DNA from: Kitasatospora herbaricolor
GTDB lineage: Bacteria; Actinomycetota; Actinomycetes; Streptomycetales; Streptomycetaceae
Direction: 5' to 3'
Assembly (NCBI RefSeq): GCF_030813695.1
Contig: NZ_JAUSVA010000002.1
Span: 7,091,501-7,155,500 of the forward strand
DNA length: 64,000 nucleotides
Part shown: piece by piece, positions 61,089-64,000 of the stretch
Layout: the number at the start of each line of letters is the position of its first letter
Position numbering within the stretch: the stretch's first letter is position 1
The notes under the pieces: model-generated
The model's database searches: none
Seen by the model: the letters and a program-made list of their open reading frames with translations, nothing else
What the model was told of the DNA's origin: nothing
Program-made: the position numbers and the translations under genes

Positions 61089-61949
61089 TCATGGGGTGGA
61101 CATCCAGCGGTCCCGCAGACCGACCAGGACGGCCACCGAGACCAGCAGCAGCACCAGGCTCAGCGCGATCGCCGCCTCCGGGTCGCGTTCCATCGCCAGG
61201 TACACCGCGAGCGGCATGGTCTGGGTCTTGCCGGGGAAGTTGCCGGCGAAGGTGATCGTCGCCCCGAACTCGCCGAGCGCCCGGGCCCAGGCCAGCACGG
61301 CGCCCGCGCCGATGCCGGGCGCGATCAGCGGCAGGGTGACCCGCCGGAAGGCCGTCAGCCGGGAGGCGCCCAGGGTGGCGGCGGCCTCCTCGTAGCGGGG
61401 GTCGGCGGCGCGCAGCGCGCCCTCCACGCTGATCACCAGGAAGGGCATCGCGACGAAGGCCTCGGCGAGCACCACCCCGGAGGTGTGGAACGGCAGGGTG
61501 ATGCCGAAGGCGGAGTCCAGCCAGCGCCCGACGATGCCGCGGCGGCCGAGCACCAGCAGCAGCGCCACGCCGCCGACCACCGGCGGCAGCACCAGCGGCA
61601 GCGTCACCAGCGCGCGGACCAGCCGCCGGCCGGGGAACTCGGTGCGGGCCAGCAGCCAGGCGAGCGGGACGCCGAGCACCAGGGAGACCCCGGTGGCCGC
61701 CGTCGCGCAGAACAGCGAGAGGCGCAGCGCCTCCCAGACCCCGGGGCTGGTGAGCTGTTCGGGCAGCGCGCTCCACGGCGCCCGCACCAGCAGCCCGACC
61801 AGTGGCAGCACCAGGAAGCCGAGGCCGAGCAGGGCGGGCAGCAGCAGGGTGACGGGCAGCCGCGCCGCGGCGCGCCGCCGGCGCGGGCGGCCCGGGGAGG
61901 GGCCGTCCGCACCGGCGGGAACCGACCGTGAGGCGGTGCGGGTGCTCAC
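61089..61949 (-). CDS. modB: Molybdate ABC transporter permease
   Basis: 286-aa permease with about six transmembrane helices. The EAA loop appears as RYEEAAATLGASRLTAFRRVTLPLIAPGI, and LPLVLPPVVGGVALLL and GALRAADPRYEE are typical ModB segments. The N-terminal about 35 residues are cytoplasmic, Arg-rich. GTG start overlaps modA stop (GTGA). Confidence 0.92.
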   Translation of the reverse strand: MSTRTASRSVPAGADGPSPGRPRRRRAAARLPVTLLLPALLGLGFLVLPLVGLLVRAPWSALPEQLTSPGVWEALRLSLFCATAATGVSLVLGVPLAWLLARTEFPGRRLVRALVTLPLVLPPVVGGVALLLVLGRRGIVGRWLDSAFGITLPFHTSGVVLAEAFVAMPFLVISVEGALRAADPRYEEAAATLGASRLTAFRRVTLPLIAPGIGAGAVLAWARALGEFGATITFAGNFPGKTQTMPLAVYLAMERDPEAAIALSLVLLLVSVAVLVGLRDRWMSTP

Positions 61950-62773
61950 GGGGCCTGGAAGCCCGCCGCGGTCAGCACCTGCTTGGCCTCGGCCGACTGG
62001 ATGTAGGCGACGAAGGCGGCGGCGCCGTCCTTGTTCGGCGCCTTGGCGAGTGCGGCGATCGGGTAGTCGTTGACGGCCTTCTCGGCCTCGGGGAAGTCCA
62101 CGCCGTCGATCTTCGCGGCGTCGGCCTTCACATCGGTCCTGTAGACCAGCGAGGCGTCGACCTCGCCCAGCTCGACCTTGGTGAGCGCGCCCTTGACGTC
62201 CTGCTCCAGGGTGACCGGGGTGAGGTCGACACCGGCCGCCTTGAGGGCGGTCACGGCGGCGGCGCCGCAGGGCACCTCCTTCGCGCAGAGCGCGACCTTC
62301 ACACCGGGGGTGGTGAGGTCCTTGAGCGTGGCGACGTGCTTGGGGTTGCCCTTGGGCACGGCGATGGTCAGCGTGTTGCGGACGAAGTTCGCGGCGGTGC
62401 CGTTGACGCCGCCCGCGTCGCTGACGGTCTTCATGGTGCTGGTGCTGGCGGCGGCGAACACGTCTGCGGGGGCACCGGAGTTGATGCTCTGGGCCAGCGC
62501 GGAGCTGCCGCCGAAGTTGAACTTGACCTTGACGCCCGGGTAGTTCGTCTCGAACTTCTTGCCCAGCTCGGTGAAGGTGCCGGTGAGGGAGGCGGCCGCG
62601 AAGACGTTGACCTCGCCGGAGAGCTTGGGTGCGGCGGCGGAGGCGGAGCCCGTCGCGGTGGGGGCGACGTCGGCGCCGGTCTTTCCGCCGTCGCTGCCGC
62701 AGGCGGTGGCCCCGAGGCCGAGAGCGAGGGCCGCCGCGGCAGCGACGACGAGTCTGCGGGTGGTGGTGGTCAT
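61946..62773 (-). CDS. modA: Molybdate-binding lipoprotein
   Basis: 275 aa. Lipobox GATAC puts the lipidated Cys at about residue 25, then a Gly/Ala/Thr-rich linker. The ModA fold starts VNVFAAASLTGTFTELGKKF; SSALAQSINSGAPADVFAAAS and ASLVYRTDVKA line the oxyanion site. It captures molybdate (or tungstate) for ModB/ModC. First gene of the operon. Confidence 0.94.
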   Translation of the reverse strand: MTTTTRRLVVAAAAALALGLGATACGSDGGKTGADVAPTATGSASAAAPKLSGEVNVFAAASLTGTFTELGKKFETNYPGVKVKFNFGGSSALAQSINSGAPADVFAAASTSTMKTVSDAGGVNGTAANFVRNTLTIAVPKGNPKHVATLKDLTTPGVKVALCAKEVPCGAAAVTALKAAGVDLTPVTLEQDVKGALTKVELGEVDASLVYRTDVKADAAKIDGVDFPEAEKAVNDYPIAALAKAPNKDGAAAFVAYIQSAEAKQVLTAAGFQAP

Positions 62774-63197
62774 GGGGTGTTCCCCTCCTGGCGCGCCGGG
62801 AGGGGCGCGGGGTGCGAGTGGTGGGCGGGCCGGTCCGTCGCGGCGGTGGGACGGAAGAGGGCGGCCCCCGGGACCTGCGGGCGGCGGGGGCCAGCCATGC
62901 CGCAGGTGCGGTCCATACGGCGATCATACTGCCGCAGATGCAAGGGTCGCGTCCTCTGTTCCATCGCACAGGCGGCCGACCAGGAGGGTTGCTGCCCGGC
63001 TGTGCGAAGCCTCAAACCCGCCCGTAACCCCGGGGCGGGGAAAACCCGTCGCCTCCGCGGCGCCGACCGGGGAGAGTGGTCGGGTTCGATCACCAGGCCC
63101 GTCCGGCGCGGTCCGGCGCTCGGCGTGCCCGGCCGCTGCCGGCGCCCGGGCGTCCCGTCCGCCGCTCCGGCCGTCCGACCCAGGGGGAGGTCCCACC
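62774..63197. other. Divergent intergenic region, 424 bp, modA / RNA ligase
   Basis: No gene supported. On the modA side a -10-like TATGAT (62928-62923, minus strand) is visible without a good -35 box. GGGGGAGG (63183-63190) is the ribosome site of the RNA ligase gene. No ModE-type box recognised. Confidence 0.45.
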
Positions 63198-64000
63198 ATG
63201 TCCACGCTTAGGGTGACCGCTGAGCGGCTCACCATCCTTGAGCACCCGAACGCCGACGCCCTGGAGCTGGCACAGGTCGGCCTCTACCGCGCGGTCGTCG
63301 CCAAGGGCGCCTACCGCACCGGCGAGTCGGCCCTCTACATACCCGAGCAGGCGGTACTGCCGGCCGGGTTGATCGAGGAGCTGGGGCTGACCGGCCGGCT
63401 GGCCGGCTCCCGGTCCGACCGGGTGCGCGCGGTCCGGCTGCGCGGGGAGCTGTCCCAGGGCATCGTCTGCCGGCCCGCCGCGCTGGCCGGGGTCGACCTG
63501 GCGGCCGCCGCCGAGCAGGGCGAGGACTTCGCCGAGGCCCTGGGCATCGTCAAGTGGGTGCCGCCGATCCCGACCTCGATGAGCGGTGAGGTCGAGCACG
63601 CGCCGGACCTGCTGCCCTGGGTCGACATCGAGAACCTCAAGCGGTTCCCGGACGTCTTCGAGCCCGGCGAGCCGGTGGTGCTGACCGAGAAGCTGCACGG
63701 CAGCTGCTGCCTGGTCACGTACCACGCCGCCACCGGCGAGGTGCAGGTCTCCTCCAAGGGGATCGGCGCGCAGGGGCTGGCCCTCAAGGAGGACGGGCGG
63801 AACCTGTACTGGCGGGCGGTCCGGGCCCACGGCATCCCGGCCGTCGCGGCCCGGCTCGCCGAGCGGCTCGGGGCCGAGCGGGTCGGCGTCTTCGGCGAGG
63901 TCTTCGGCGCGGGCGTGCAGGACCTGACCTACGGCGAGTCCGGCCGGACCGAGCTGCCCGGCTACGCGGCCTTCGACGTCTCGGCGCTTGTGGACGGGCA
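63198..64000 (+). CDS. RNA ligase, DraRnl/DRB0094 (Rnl5) family, 3' end beyond window
   Basis: The first 267 codons are in the window. An N-terminal OB-like domain (about 1-120, TLRVTAERLTILEHPNADAL, GESALYIPEQAVLP) precedes an ATP-grasp nucleotidyltransferase: motif I EKLHGSC with nucleophile Lys165, then VGVFGEVFG and GYAAFDVSAL (motif III region). This order matches the Deinococcus radiodurans DraRnl-type ligase that seals 3'-OH/5'-phosphate RNA ends. A strong GGGGGAGG ribosome site lies 7 nt before the ATG. Motifs IV-V and the C-terminal domain lie outside. Confidence 0.88.
   Translation, partial: MSTLRVTAERLTILEHPNADALELAQVGLYRAVVAKGAYRTGESALYIPEQAVLPAGLIEELGLTGRLAGSRSDRVRAVRLRGELSQGIVCRPAALAGVDLAAAAEQGEDFAEALGIVKWVPPIPTSMSGEVEHAPDLLPWVDIENLKRFPDVFEPGEPVVLTEKLHGSCCLVTYHAATGEVQVSSKGIGAQGLALKEDGRNLYWRAVRAHGIPAVAARLAERLGAERVGVFGEVFGAGVQDLTYGESGRTELPGYAAFDVSALVDG

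Noticed and set aside
63078..63095. GGTTCGATC stretch resembling a tRNA T-loop
   Set aside because: No matching acceptor or anticodon stems can be drawn around it.

Overview
The window is chromosomal DNA from a very GC-rich actinomycete, most likely family Streptomycetaceae (Streptomyces or Kitasatospora). The signs are GC at nearly every third codon position, frequent GTG starts, short ATGA/GTGA gene overlaps, Tat and lipoprotein export signals, a DasR-type operator in a chitinase promoter, and F420-dependent, GlsB/YeaQ, SPW and DUF574-type methyltransferase genes. I found no tRNA, rRNA, CRISPR array, phage, transposase or specialised-metabolite core gene.

Layout. 1-5.4 kb: the end of a secreted M28 aminopeptidase, a PadR/acyl-CoA dehydrogenase operon with a perfect operator palindrome, a YbaK deacylase and an AlkZ-like DNA glycosylase candidate. 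5.5-18.4 kb: SPW membrane protein, class II fumarase, MmcQ/YjbR protein, a Tat-exported cholesterol-oxidase-like flavoenzyme, a GH18 chitinase, a glutaryl-CoA-type acyl-CoA dehydrogenase, a phosphodiesterase, a Bcr/CflA exporter and an NAD-dependent epimerase. 18.9-26 kb: a modular GH18 chitinase with a 290-bp perfect internal duplication, a lipoprotein, and a four-gene osmoprotectant (OpuC/QAT-type) ABC transporter operon. 26.3-27.4 kb: a cysteine dioxygenase-rhodanese operon preceded by a Cys-rich leader peptide that looks like a cysteine-responsive attenuator.

27.7-33.1 kb: a pyrimidine/hydantoin catabolic operon (carbon-nitrogen hydrolase, dihydropyrimidinase, F420/LLM oxidoreductase, NCS1 permease). 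33.2-38 kb: a two-gene RNA-repair operon. It encodes an RNA ligase-polynucleotide kinase and a 966-residue MJ1316/EEP/2H/eukaryotic-type poly(A)-polymerase fusion. A second RNA ligase, of the Deinococcus DraRnl type, runs off the right edge. 38-45.3 kb: methyltransferase, GlsB, ADP-ribosylglycohydrolase, an aldo/keto reductase-TetR pair with a phased operator array, GNAT and M20 peptidase. 45.7-49.6 kb: phenylacetyl-CoA epoxidase paaABCDE behind a PaaR-like operator. 49.6-54.8 kb: flavin monooxygenase, YbjQ, an acidic unknown protein, PTH2 and a PucR-type regulator with two HTH blocks. 55.2-59.7 kb: an ABC exporter (ATPase and two permeases) divergent from a two-component system. 59.7-62.8 kb: molybdate uptake modABC.

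The strongest candidates for a closer look are the RNA-repair operon, the cysteine leader peptide, and the possibility that the F420/LLM enzyme provides the redox step of pyrimidine breakdown. All calls come from reading sequence and motifs; no database search was run.
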